A program made the translations under genes and the position numbers. Shown piece by piece: positions 44,202-52,718 of a DNA stretch of 64,000 nt. Source of the DNA: Nitrososphaerota archaeon. Lineage in GTDB: Archaea > Thermoproteota > Bathyarchaeia > Bathyarchaeales > Bathycorpusculaceae. Each line of letters starts with the position of its first letter. Within the stretch, counting starts at the first letter, position 1. The stretch lies in contig JAISPR010000010.1 of the NCBI GenBank assembly GCA_031274765.1, positions 1 to 64,000 on the forward strand, read 5' to 3'. The notes beneath the pieces were generated by a model, which did no database searches, was not told the DNA's origin, and saw only the letters and a program-made list of their open reading frames with translations.

Positions 44202-44993
44202 ATGAATCTGTTGCAGGCTATGACTTTGGGTTTAATTCAGGGGACAACGGAGTGGTTGCCCATATCTAGTACTGGGCATTTGCGGTTGGCTGAGAATTTT
44301 TTTGGTTTGCGTTTGCCTTTGCTTTTTGATGTGCTCTTGCATGCGGGAACTTTGTTGGTTACCTTAATTTATTTCCGGGGTGCCATTAAAGCCGTGTTGG
44401 TTTCGTTTTGGCATCGTGATTTTCATTCTGAGGCTGGTCGTCTTGTTTTACCTATAATTGTGGGGTCTATTCCTACTGCGCTTATTGGTGCAGTGGTGGG
44501 TGATTGGTTCGATAGTTATTTTAGCAGTTTGATGTGGCTTGGGGTATGGTTATTTGTTAGTGGGGTTTTGCTTTTGGCAACTAAATTTAGTGTTGAACGT
44601 AGTGCCTCTCTTAGTTTACCTATTGCGGTTTTGGTGGGTGTTATGCAGGGGTTCTCTATTATCCCAAGTGCGTCGCGGAGTGGGTTTACTATATCAACAA
44701 TGCTTCTTTTGGGTATAAAGCGGGAGGTGGCTTTTAAATTTGCTTTTTTGCTCTCTATTCCTGCGGTTATTGGTGCTTTGGGTTTGACTCTCTATAAAGA
44801 GCACGGGGCTTTTATGGTTGCGGGTATTGGTTTATCTGAAGTCGTTGTTGCACTTAGTGTGACTGTTTTTGTGAGTTTTTTGGCGATAAAGTTGCTTGAG
44901 AAGAGTTTGAATGCAAAAAAGTTCTATCTGTTTAGTATTTACTGTTTTACTCTGGGTGCCATTATGATTTTGCTAGATGTTTTGGGGTACTAG
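44202..44993 (+). CDS. uppP: Undecaprenyl-diphosphatase (UppP/BacA family)
   Basis: The two family motifs are present: LIQGTTEWLPISSTGHLRL near the N-terminus and GFSIIPSASRSGFTISTML in the second half, in a frame of about seven to eight membrane helices. In bacteria it recycles undecaprenyl diphosphate. In an archaeon the substrate is presumably a dolichol-type diphosphate released by glycan transfer, which links it to the glycan locus. AGGTGA precedes the ATG. The 3' end overlaps the convergent cca gene by about 20 bp. Confidence 0.9.
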   Translation: MNLLQAMTLGLIQGTTEWLPISSTGHLRLAENFFGLRLPLLFDVLLHAGTLLVTLIYFRGAIKAVLVSFWHRDFHSEAGRLVLPIIVGSIPTALIGAVVGDWFDSYFSSLMWLGVWLFVSGVLLLATKFSVERSASLSLPIAVLVGVMQGFSIIPSASRSGFTISTMLLLGIKREVAFKFAFLLSIPAVIGALGLTLYKEHGAFMVAGIGLSEVVVALSVTVFVSFLAIKLLEKSLNAKKFYLFSIYCFTLGAIMILLDVLGY

Positions 44994-46397
44994 CCAAGAT
45001 GGTTTACCTATGAGAAATTCTGTAAAGAAAACTGCGAAATCGGGGTTTTCTGTATAAATTTTGATAATTTCGGTATTGGTCATTATTTTAAAGTTTTGTT
45101 TTATGGTTTGTGCAACTAGGTTTGCGGTTCCGGCGTTTTTGCCGCCGTTGTCTGAGAGTTTTTCTTGTAGCAGAGTTGAGGCGGTAGGGTATTTATTTGG
45201 GATCTCTACGTTCCAGCGTCCGTTTTCAATGTAGGGGCCGGTGTGTAGAGTATTTGTGGTTGTATATTTTGTGAGGAATGTGTCGCATTCTGCTTGTTTT
45301 TCTAGTTGTGGGCCTATGTGTTTTTTTGTGTTGGGTAGTTTGTGTTGTTCTAGTTCGAAAATAAAGATGCAAAGGGTTGTTTGGTTACTCCAGATGGTGT
45401 CTCGCAGGACTTTGAATTTGTGGGTTTCTAGTAGGCTGCGTAGGGCGCGTTTGGTGCGGTAGAGTTGGCCCCACAGTATGTCAGGGACGGCTTCTATTGC
45501 GTTGGTGGTTATGTAGAGATAGGTGCTGTTTTGGGGGGTGAGTTTTTTTTTGATGGTTTGGGGGGTGTGTGCGTGGGTGGGGGGTGGGTAGAAAAAGTTT
45601 TGGGTTGGGGCTTTTAGGTATGCTCTGGTGGCGGCGATGAATTCGTAGAGTTTTTGTGGTTGGACTGCGGAAGCGACGTTTCGGGTTTTGTCTACGGGGT
45701 CAATAATTATTAGAGGGTCTGTGAAGAGTTGTTCGATTTCTTTTGTGTGGTTGTAGTGGTTTTCGGGGTCGATTATGATGCGTTTGTTGTAGGCGGCAAA
45801 TGTGTTGATGACTTCTTGGAAGGTGCCATAGTGGAGGACTAAGAGTTCGCAGAGATATCCGCTAAAGCCGCCGATTTTGATTTCTGCGCCATAAACGTTG
45901 ATGCCTTGCATGAATTTTTTGAGGAGACGTATTTCACTTGGGAGTTTTTGGGTTAGGTGTGTGTGGATGTAGTCAGTGTGGTAGGGTGTGCGGTCGGTTG
46001 CGCTTTGCCATTTGCCCGGGGGTGTGTTGTAGCAGGGTACAATGTCTATGCGGTAGTTTTCTACAAAGATTTCTAGGTAGGGGTGTTGCGCGTATCGTTG
46101 GATTTGTTTAGCGTTTCCGGCGGCTTTTTTTGCAATACGTAGGCTTATGTCTTTGAGGTTTTGGAGGGGGATAGTGGTGGGTAGGCGGATAAAGATGTCG
46201 ATGTCGGGGTTTTCGCTTAGCCAGGTGTCTTTGGCGACTGAGCCCTCAACGCGGACAATGGCTTTTATACCCTCGGCTTGGCAGGTGGTTTGGATTTTTT
46301 TTTCTATGGTACGGCTTAGGGTGTTGACTTTTTGACGTTCTTCTGGGGTGGGTGTAATTTTGTTTAGTATTTGTTGGGTTAGGGTGTTTTGGTTCAT
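44973..46397 (-). CDS. cca: CCA-adding tRNA nucleotidyltransferase, archaeal class I
   Basis: RVEGSVAKDTWLSENPDIDIFIRLP contains the nucleotidyltransferase GS...DxD catalytic signature, followed by IDIVPCYN with the third carboxylate. HPYLEIF and GFSGYLCELLVLHYGTFQEVI are typical of the archaeal class. Length (474 residues) is normal. It adds or repairs CCA at tRNA 3' ends. It lies 6 bp downstream of thpR, so the two form an operon. The coding strand is markedly A/C-rich. Confidence 0.93.
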   Translation of the reverse strand: MNQNTLTQQILNKITPTPEERQKVNTLSRTIEKKIQTTCQAEGIKAIVRVEGSVAKDTWLSENPDIDIFIRLPTTIPLQNLKDISLRIAKKAAGNAKQIQRYAQHPYLEIFVENYRIDIVPCYNTPPGKWQSATDRTPYHTDYIHTHLTQKLPSEIRLLKKFMQGINVYGAEIKIGGFSGYLCELLVLHYGTFQEVINTFAAYNKRIIIDPENHYNHTKEIEQLFTDPLIIIDPVDKTRNVASAVQPQKLYEFIAATRAYLKAPTQNFFYPPPTHAHTPQTIKKKLTPQNSTYLYITTNAIEAVPDILWGQLYRTKRALRSLLETHKFKVLRDTIWSNQTTLCIFIFELEQHKLPNTKKHIGPQLEKQAECDTFLTKYTTTNTLHTGPYIENGRWNVEIPNKYPTASTLLQEKLSDNGGKNAGTANLVAQTIKQNFKIMTNTEIIKIYTENPDFAVFFTEFLIGKPSWLVPQNI

Positions 46398-46403
46398 TTT
46401 GGT

Positions 46404-46970
46404 TTAGGGGTAGTATTCTTTGAGTGTGCTATAGGTGGGGCCTTTGGGTGAGAGTTGGCTTTTTTTGAGGCGGAGGCAGTTGGCACGTGTGTTGCCAAAG
46501 TCATAGTTTTCTTGGCGTTGTACAAAATCGACGAGACGTTGTTTGTTGGCGCCGGAGCGGACGCGTGCAATGGTTAGGTGTGGGCTAAAGCCGTTGGGGT
46601 CAGGTGCGAAGCCTAAGTCATGTATTTTGGGTTCTAGTTGTTCAAAGATGCTTTTTAGTTGGTCTGCGCCGTCGGTTATGCCTGCCCAAACTATGCGGGG
46701 GTAATTGATTGTGGGAAATACTCCTAAGCCGGATAGTTGGATGTTAAATGGGGTGAATTTGATGGTTTTTATGGAGGTGTAAATTTTTTCTATCATGTCG
46801 GGGTTGATGAGCCCCAGAAAACGGATGGTTATGTGGATGTTTTTTGGTTCTACCATTTTGAGGTCTGCGTTAGTTTGGAGGAGGGATTTTTGGATGCTTG
46901 CAATCCGGTTTGTGATACTATCATTTTCGAGGTCGAAAGCTATGAAGCTTCTAATCTGTTGCTCGGACAT
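46404..46970 (-). CDS. thpR: RNA 2',3'-cyclic phosphodiesterase / 2'-5' RNA ligase-like protein
   Basis: The 2H phosphoesterase fold is defined by two HxTx motifs, HITIRFLGLI near residue 45 and HLTIARVRSG near residue 125, plus the N-terminal RSFIAFDLE. ThpR enzymes hydrolyse 2',3'-cyclic phosphate ends and may seal half-tRNAs in the reverse direction. Its pairing with cca is common in archaea. Start taken at the second Met (46970); the track has four more residues. Confidence 0.92.
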   Translation of the reverse strand: MSEQQIRSFIAFDLENDSITNRIASIQKSLLQTNADLKMVEPKNIHITIRFLGLINPDMIEKIYTSIKTIKFTPFNIQLSGLGVFPTINYPRIVWAGITDGADQLKSIFEQLEPKIHDLGFAPDPNGFSPHLTIARVRSGANKQRLVDFVQRQENYDFGNTRANCLRLKKSQLSPKGPTYSTLKEYYP

Positions 46971-47182
46971 ACTTATCTTCACTTTTAAAAATAGATAACC
47001 AAAATAAATGCTTTTAGCGGTATAAGTGTGGGTTGTTTGTTGTTTTTGGGTTTTTGGGGTGTTTGGGTTTGGTGTTTTGTGTGGGGGTGGGGGCGGGTTG
47101 TTGGGTTTGGGTTTGGGTGTTTGTTTGTAATAATCTTTAAATTAAATTAAATGATATTTTATTTACGTGACGTGTTGATACT

Positions 47183-47662
47183 ATGGTATATACCACACTC
47201 GCATCACCCCTAACCCAAAAACAAAAGCTTGTCTGGTTCCTACTAAACAAAGGCCACACCGCTGCTACCATTGCTGCCAAACTAAACACAACCCGCCAAT
47301 TTGTCAACCAAACCAAACTATCCGCCGAAGCCAAACTATCAACCACCTTGATAGACGTAGCACAAGCAAACGATCTCCAAATTACCAAACTCTACCCCAA
47401 AATTGGTGTCCTTATAGCATACCACCCTGCTCTAAAACGTAAAGCTATTCTCACTTATAGCACTAACTATGGTATAAAAGTCTGGTATTGGCACGACAAC
47501 CCTGAAGAAGTCACTGATCCCACTTTTCTAAATCAAGTCCGCCAATATTTAATCGATATTGCTATTGAAAGAAACCTAAACATTGAGAACACCAACAAAA
47601 TTCACCCCTCCAAATTAGCCCACCAAATCTTTTCAAAACTTATTCCTGAGTTCAATATATAA
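47183..47662 (+). CDS. Small HTH-like archaeal protein of unknown function
   Basis: An N-terminal helix-turn-helix is visible (KQKLVWFLLNKGHTAATIAA followed by NTTRQFVNQTKLSAEAKL), and a longer helical linker leads to a beta-rich C-domain (LIAYHPALKRKAILTYS, IKVWYWHDNPEEV). It would bind DNA through the HTH and something else through the C-domain. Divergent from thpR with only 200 bp between, it may regulate that pair or itself. The coding strand is A/C-rich. Confidence 0.65.
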   Translation: MVYTTLASPLTQKQKLVWFLLNKGHTAATIAAKLNTTRQFVNQTKLSAEAKLSTTLIDVAQANDLQITKLYPKIGVLIAYHPALKRKAILTYSTNYGIKVWYWHDNPEEVTDPTFLNQVRQYLIDIAIERNLNIENTNKIHPSKLAHQIFSKLIPEFNI

Positions 47663-47685
47663 AGTCAAAACAAAAGTGTTCAATG

Positions 47686-47839
47686 CTAACGTTTGGTTGT
47701 TTGGGAAAAATGTTTTGAATTATTTATATTGCTTGTTGTTGCGAGTTTTGGTTATTTTTACAATATTTTCTTATTTTTCGAATATTTTTGGGTGACAATT
47801 TAATTTTTGGCTGTTTTAGGTCAAACTGGCGAATGTAGG
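47686..47839 (+). repeat. MITE-2 copy c (154 bp)
   Basis: Ends CTAACGTTTGGTTGTTTGG and TCAAACTGGCGAATGTAGG are diverged versions of the MITE-2 ends; the interior (TTTGAATTATTTATATTGC..., GTTTTGGTTATTTTTACAAT) aligns with copy b. It lies 24 bp after the stop of the HTH gene. Confidence 0.8.
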
Positions 47840-48156
47840 TCCATAGTGTTAAGTATGCGATTTATTTTCTTCAAAAGATGGTTGTCAGAAGAGATAAACT
47901 ATTGAGAGTTTTCACCTAGATAGGTTTGCAAGTTTTGCCTCGTTAGGTTGCAAGAGAGGGGTGAAAAGTATGGAAAAATTGAAAGTTGATGGCCAAAAAC
48001 GTTGACGTAAGCTGGGTAAAACTACAAAAAATGGCGTTATCTAGCTATACGTGAAAACTCAAATTATTCTGGTTGTAACAGTTAAGCTCAGGTATGGTTT
48101 TAATGTTTTCCAGAAATCAGATAATGTTCTAATTTAGAGTGGCTGTTTGATGGGGA

Positions 48157-48259
48157 GGCTGTCCGAAAACTATGATTTTTTGTGTTTTTGGTGTAAACGG
48201 ATGGGGAAAAATGGTTCTTTTTTTGTTTTTCTGGGATTTTTGCTAGTTTTTGGACAGTT
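48157..48259 (+). repeat. MITE-1 copy e (103 bp)
   Basis: Starts GGCTGTCCGAAAACTATG and ends CTAGTTTTTGGACAGTT; internal blocks (TTGGTGTAAACGGATGG, TTTCTGGGATTTT) match copies a and b. Confidence 0.8.
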
Positions 48260-48685
48260 TGCGGGGTGTTGTTTTATGTGTCTGAATCATGGTGATATAG
48301 TTTGAAAATTAACCTGTTCAAAAGCGGGTATGTGGTCTATTGTGTTTTGTTTTTGGGTTTTTGGTAGTTATGGGTTGTAGGTTTGTTTGGTGGCTGTTTT
48401 GTTTGGGTTGGGTGGCTTTTGGAAATTTTTGCTGTGTGTCAGTGGACATTTATGTTGTAATGTCTAAATGTTTGTTCTGCTTGTGCGGTGGTTTTAAATC
48501 TGTCGTTATGTGGGTGTGCAATGGGGTGCGTTTTTAGATGTTGTTTTATGCCTGTGTTTTGCAAAATTTAATGTGGCCTGATGCGTTTTAGCGGCAAAAT
48601 CGTGAATTACGCGATAGTCATAAAAGGGAAACAATTTTGGCAAAAGACATATAACTTACTATGCAATAATTGACATATCTCAAGA

Positions 48686-50419
48686 ATGACTAACATGAAG
48701 AAGTGGAAAGATATGTTCACAAAATTATTTCAAAAAAAATCATTTGGGAACCTCACCCCCATTATTGTAATAGTATTCATTTTTGCCATTGGCTTTAGCT
48801 TATTGGCCGGCATGTTTGAAAACGCTTTTGCAACACCCAGCAATGTTGGACCGCGCACCAATTCCAACACTGACCCAGCAAACGGCATATATGTTTCTCC
48901 AAACGGTAATGACGCTACGGCAATCGGTTCCATAGATGCACCCTACAAGAGCATCAATGCCGCTCTGGCAACTGCACAACCCGGCGATACTATAATCCTG
49001 CGTAGCGGTACTTATTGCGAAGGAATTAATGTTCGGATCCGAATACCCAATATTACCATAAAATCCCGTGAAGGCGAATGGGCAGTTATTGACCTGACTA
49101 CCTACAATCCCGGTCGTGATGAAGACTCTGGAGTATATTTCGACGTTGACTCGTCAGGCGGTAGATTACAAGGTGTCGAAGTAAAAGGGGGCTGGTATGC
49201 AGTTGCTTTGGAAACTAGATGGGATTGGGGAAACCCTGCTAATCGGGCCGGAGCATCCAATATTATCATCGAGGATTGCGTACTCCATGAATCTAGATAT
49301 GACGTAATTAAAATAAAACCCAATTGCGATAATATCACAATACGTTATAACGAGATATATAATTCGGGACAAGCATTTATTGGGCACCCCCTTAACGGAG
49401 AAGATAATGCCGAGGGCATTGATAATGTCAACGGCGACAATATGGTGGTGCAAAACAACTATATCCACAATATCTGTTCAACTGCAATTTACGCCAAAGG
49501 CGGCGCAACTGATGTGTTGATTGAAAACAACTTTATCGAACAGGCATATGGCGCTGGAATTTCTGTAGGATTTGATACCAGTCCAGAATTTTTTGATCTC
49601 AATATAAATCCACTGTATTACGAAAATATACGGGGCGTTGTGCGCAATAACCTAATCATTAACACGGGTTGGGAAGGTATTGGTTTATATGGCTCTAAAG
49701 ATGCCCAAATTTACAACAACACATTGATCAATGTAGCTAATGGCGGGCAATATCACAGTGCAATTTACTTTGGTATAACATTTCAGGACTGGGAAAGTTA
49801 TGCAAACCGCCCTGCTAACATTAACCCACATATTCATCATAATATTGTGTGTCAACCATCCAGTATTGTTCGCCCAATGATAGAAATTCGCTATGCTAAT
49901 GAACTTGGCGGCTTATCCGCACTTGCTGGCAATCCAACGATGAACAATAACTGTTACTATATTGCCGGCAAAACTGCAGTCTTTACTGATCGCCGGCCCA
50001 GCAGCATGTTAGAAAATGCAGGCCTTTCCGCATGGCAAGCCCACATCAACGGCGATAACGGTTCGCTTGAAGTCAACCCCGCACTCAACGATGATTATAT
50101 AACAACTAACCCCCAATGCATCGGAATGGGAATAAGCATTTTTACGTCATCAATGCCAACTCCAACAGTTACTCCAACTCCAACAGTTACTCCAACGCCG
50201 GGGCAGACGACCTATAACATTGCTGATTTTTACACCACTAGTGGTCAGTTAACAGTAAAACATGGTGATGTTATTATTGTGGGTCAACGGCAATATTTGG
50301 TTTTGTCGAATGCTTATACGATAAGCTATTGGAGTCAGAATTCTTTGAATTCTGCTATTTCGTGGTGGACGACTTATCTAAATAGCTATGCGGCAAGTGG
50401 AGTGGTAGAAGAAATATAA
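48686..50419 (+). CDS. Secreted right-handed parallel beta-helix protein with C-terminal domain
   Basis: An N-terminal membrane helix (PIIVIVFIFAIGFSLLAGM) acts as signal anchor. Then YVSPNGNDATAIGSIDAPYK, SINAALATAQPGDTIILRSG and GTYCEGINVRIRIPNITIKS mark a DUF1565-type beta-helix start, and repeats such as NIIIEDCVLHES, NITIRYNEIYNS, MVVQNNYIHNI and VLIENNFIEQ follow to about residue 480. A Pro/Thr repeat linker leads to a C-terminal domain of about 70 residues (YNIADFYTTSGQLTVKHGDV) that I cannot name. Pectate-lyase-like or carbohydrate-binding activity is plausible; catalytic residues were not identified. Confidence 0.82.
   Translation: MTNMKKWKDMFTKLFQKKSFGNLTPIIVIVFIFAIGFSLLAGMFENAFATPSNVGPRTNSNTDPANGIYVSPNGNDATAIGSIDAPYKSINAALATAQPGDTIILRSGTYCEGINVRIRIPNITIKSREGEWAVIDLTTYNPGRDEDSGVYFDVDSSGGRLQGVEVKGGWYAVALETRWDWGNPANRAGASNIIIEDCVLHESRYDVIKIKPNCDNITIRYNEIYNSGQAFIGHPLNGEDNAEGIDNVNGDNMVVQNNYIHNICSTAIYAKGGATDVLIENNFIEQAYGAGISVGFDTSPEFFDLNINPLYYENIRGVVRNNLIINTGWEGIGLYGSKDAQIYNNTLINVANGGQYHSAIYFGITFQDWESYANRPANINPHIHHNIVCQPSSIVRPMIEIRYANELGGLSALAGNPTMNNNCYYIAGKTAVFTDRRPSSMLENAGLSAWQAHINGDNGSLEVNPALNDDYITTNPQCIGMGISIFTSSMPTPTVTPTPTVTPTPGQTTYNIADFYTTSGQLTVKHGDVIIVGQRQYLVLSNAYTISYWSQNSLNSAISWWTTYLNSYAASGVVEEI
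50157..50205 (+). repeat. Short tandem repeat encoding a Pro/Thr linker
   Basis: ACTCCAACAGTTACTCCA occurs twice in tandem (18-bp period) and codes for the PTPTVT linker between the beta-helix and the C-terminal domain. Confidence 0.7.
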
Positions 50420-50906
50420 AAATAGACACTGAAAAATTTCCTTTGAAACCCACGAAAAATTCACCCACACCCCTTTATAGATCTACCCGGCGGAGCCAAA
50501 ACTAAAACCAATAACAGAAAAAATAAAATAGCTAGCTCCCGGGTAATTTTTCTATCCACTAAGTCCAAATCTACGTGTGAGAAATACAACCCGACACTTC
50601 ACACTAACAAACTCTAACACTCATTACTTACCTTCGGCAGTTTGACCCAACACAGCCAAAAATTAAATCATGCTCAAAAAATATTCGAAAAAATAAGAAA
50701 ATTATTATAAAAATAACCAAAAACTCGCAACAACCTGTACTATAAGTAGTTCAAAGTATTTTTTTCCCAAACTGCCGAACGTGAGTTATAGAGGCTTAAT
50801 TAGCCTTTTGTATGTGTACAAAACCCTGCAGAATTTAGGTCACAAAGGAAAAGGATAAGAAAGATAAAAGAGAAGCAATAAATGAAAATAGTGAAAGGCG
50901 TGTCTA
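50420..50906. other. Intergenic DNA with MITE-2 copy d
   Basis: A/C-rich stretch after the beta-helix gene, then MITE-2 at 50627-50785. Nothing else recognisable. AAGGCG at 50895 can serve the next gene. Confidence 0.5.
50627..50785 (-). repeat. MITE-2 copy d (159 bp, inverted relative to b)
   Basis: CTTACCTTCGGCAGTTTGACC at the left and CAAACTGCCGAACGTGAG at the right. The reverse complement matches copy b at 41160 over its whole length. Confidence 0.85.
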
Positions 50907-51419
50907 ATGATTATCAAGGCAATTAAAGATCGAAAATCTGTTCGCACTTATGTGCCTGAAACGATTGTATCTGATGAGCAACTTAAAGAATTGTTGGAAG
51001 CCGCAATGTTGGCACCATCAGCTTGTAACAGCCGTCCATGGGAATTTATTGTTATACAAAAAAGAGACAAACTGGATAAAATCATGACTATCCACTCACA
51101 TACACAAATGCTCAAGACGGCAAACTGTGCAATACTAGTGTGTGCTGATTTGAATCTGCAAAGCGGTATATCCGAAGGATTTTTTCCACAAGATTGTGGT
51201 GCTGTAACACAAAACATACTTCTACAAGCTACTGAATTAGGTTTAGGAACTTGCTGGTGTGGCATATATCCTAAAGAAGATAAAGTAAAGGCGTTTCGCA
51301 GTTTATTTGAATTGCCCGGTAATATTGTTCCGTTTTGCGTTATTGCTGTGGGCGTTCCTGCTGAGGAAATTGGTAGCCGTGGTTTTTATGAAGCGGGCAA
51401 AGTTAAATGGGTGAAATAA
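50907..51419 (+). CDS. Nitroreductase-family flavoprotein
   Basis: IKDRKSVRTYVPETIVSDEQLKELLEAAMLAPSACNSRPWEFIVI is the classic nitroreductase N-terminus with FMN-binding Arg and Asn residues. DCGAVTQNILLQATELGLGTCWCGIYP and the GVPAEE tail complete it. The length (170 residues) is normal for the small class. It likely reduces quinones or nitro compounds with NAD(P)H. Codon use is more balanced than in the archaeal genes nearby, so transfer from bacteria is possible. It overlaps the ORF of the next gene. Confidence 0.88.
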   Translation: MIIKAIKDRKSVRTYVPETIVSDEQLKELLEAAMLAPSACNSRPWEFIVIQKRDKLDKIMTIHSHTQMLKTANCAILVCADLNLQSGISEGFFPQDCGAVTQNILLQATELGLGTCWCGIYPKEDKVKAFRSLFELPGNIVPFCVIAVGVPAEEIGSRGFYEAGKVKWVK

Positions 51420-51445
51420 AAAATAGATCGAAGGGGAATTTTGCT

Positions 51446-51784
51446 GTGAAAAAGTTGATCAAAAACATTGAACATGGGCTGGTACTATCCTTATCTGATG
51501 AGGTGCCCTATCAGGCTGGTCAGGTTGTTAGTAAGACGCTTGCGCAAAATAGTCATCATAGTTTGACTTTGTTTGCTTTCGAAAAAGGCGAAGGCATTAG
51601 TTCACACGCATCAGAGGGTGATGCTTTTGTGCTCGCTTTGGATGGTATTGGGAAAATCACAATAGGCGGAAAAGAACATCTGCTCCATAAAGGGGAAGTC
51701 ATTGTTATGCCCGCGAAAACGCCACACGCTGTATATGCAGTTGAGCGTTTTAAAATGCTCTTAATAGTGTCATTCTCTGAATAG
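51446..51784 (+). CDS. Cupin-domain protein
   Basis: A single small cupin barrel of about 110 residues: SLTLFAFEKGEGISSHASEGDAFVLALDG and GEVIVMPAKTPHAVYA correspond to the two cupin motifs with metal-binding His/Glu. I start at the GTG at 51446, after AAGGGG; the track's ATG at 51407 overlaps the nitroreductase gene. Close coupling to the nitroreductase suggests a joint role in redox or stress handling, which is inferred. Confidence 0.8.
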   Translation: MKKLIKNIEHGLVLSLSDEVPYQAGQVVSKTLAQNSHHSLTLFAFEKGEGISSHASEGDAFVLALDGIGKITIGGKEHLLHKGEVIVMPAKTPHAVYAVERFKMLLIVSFSE

Positions 51785-51846
51785 ACCCGTTTGGTTGATG
51801 ATTTTGAGTATTTATTCGCCAAAAGTCAATGACGTGATTATAGTAT

Positions 51847-52266
51847 TCATCGCTTTGTAGATGTGAACCCATTTGCCAACATTTCCGCAATCGGTACACC
51901 GCGATCATCTTCTACACATATCCGATAAACCGATACACTACGACCTTTGAAAAGGCACGTGGATTTTGCGGTTAGGCAACTGCCTTTGGTGCTTTTCAGA
52001 AATGCAATGCTACACGATTGTCCCACCGTCACGCCCACGTCCTCGCCGTAAACCCACGCTAAATTACTGTGAACTGCAAAAGTAAAATCTGCCAAAGTGA
52101 ATATCACACCGCCCTGAACGTTATCTACGGAATTTCTATGTTCTGTGTTCAATTCAATGCTACACGTCACGCAATCTTCTGTCACTGAATCAATCACCAC
52201 ACCATTTCCCGTGGCAAAACGATCTTTTTTAAAATGATTACGAATTTGCTCCAAATCAATATTCAT
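51847..52266 (-). CDS. PaaI-type hotdog thioesterase
   Basis: ELNTEHRNSVDNVQGGVIFTLADFTFAVHSNL is the PaaI/4HBT hotdog core with the expected N...QGG...D residues. The length of 139 residues fits. It probably hydrolyses aryl- or acyl-CoA. It follows the ACT gene by 11 bp in an operon with a phenylacetate-CoA ligase-like gene, and could release the product of that enzyme. Confidence 0.87.
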   Translation of the reverse strand: MNIDLEQIRNHFKKDRFATGNGVVIDSVTEDCVTCSIELNTEHRNSVDNVQGGVIFTLADFTFAVHSNLAWVYGEDVGVTVGQSCSIAFLKSTKGSCLTAKSTCLFKGRSVSVYRICVEDDRGVPIAEMLANGFTSTKR

Positions 52267-52277
52267 GTCTGTAACCT

Positions 52278-52718
52278 TTATGTTTTATTCAAACTATCCA
52301 ATAATTCCTGACCCAGTACTGGTATATCGTTACCCTTTAATTTATAAACCGCCCCATCCTGATTGGTGAGCCGTAATATCACAATAGCATCATAATCCTT
52401 ATGACGACTGGTAAACGCATACATATATTCAATAGATATATTTAGCGCTTCCAACTCCCGCAGCACCTTATGTAGGCTGCCTGGGTTGTGTCCCACCGCC
52501 ACAGCTACAACATCAGTAGTCTGTGCCATAAAATTATTCTCCTTTAATACTCTATATGCTTTATCGGGGTTGGACACAATCATCCTAAGTATACCAAAAT
52601 CGGTTGTATCAGCGATGGCAAGCGCGTGAAGGTTGACGTTTTCATCTGCCAAACACCCAGTAACTTCCGCTAGTCTTCCGGGTTTATTTTCAATAAATAC
52701 CGTTATTTGTTTTAACAT
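52278..52718 (-). CDS. Tandem ACT-domain protein
   Basis: Two ACT repeats fill the protein: KQITVFIENKPGRLAEVTGCL and DVVAVAVGHNPGSLHKVLREL, each with the ligand loop of amino-acid-binding ACT domains. This small protein is commonly found beside paaK-like ligases in anaerobes and probably senses an aromatic amino acid. Its start ATG shares a base with the stop of the ligase gene, so they are translationally coupled. Confidence 0.88.
   Translation of the reverse strand: MLKQITVFIENKPGRLAEVTGCLADENVNLHALAIADTTDFGILRMIVSNPDKAYRVLKENNFMAQTTDVVAVAVGHNPGSLHKVLRELEALNISIEYMYAFTSRHKDYDAIVILRLTNQDGAVYKLKGNDIPVLGQELLDSLNKT

Larger units (their letters stand above)
47663..48685. other. Intergenic DNA with MITE-2 and MITE-1 copies
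   Basis: About 1 kb without a gene; the 48340-48537 frame is a composition artefact of G/T-rich DNA. It holds MITE-2 copy c and MITE-1 copy e. ACATATAACTTACT near 48648 may be the promoter of the next gene. Confidence 0.55.
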
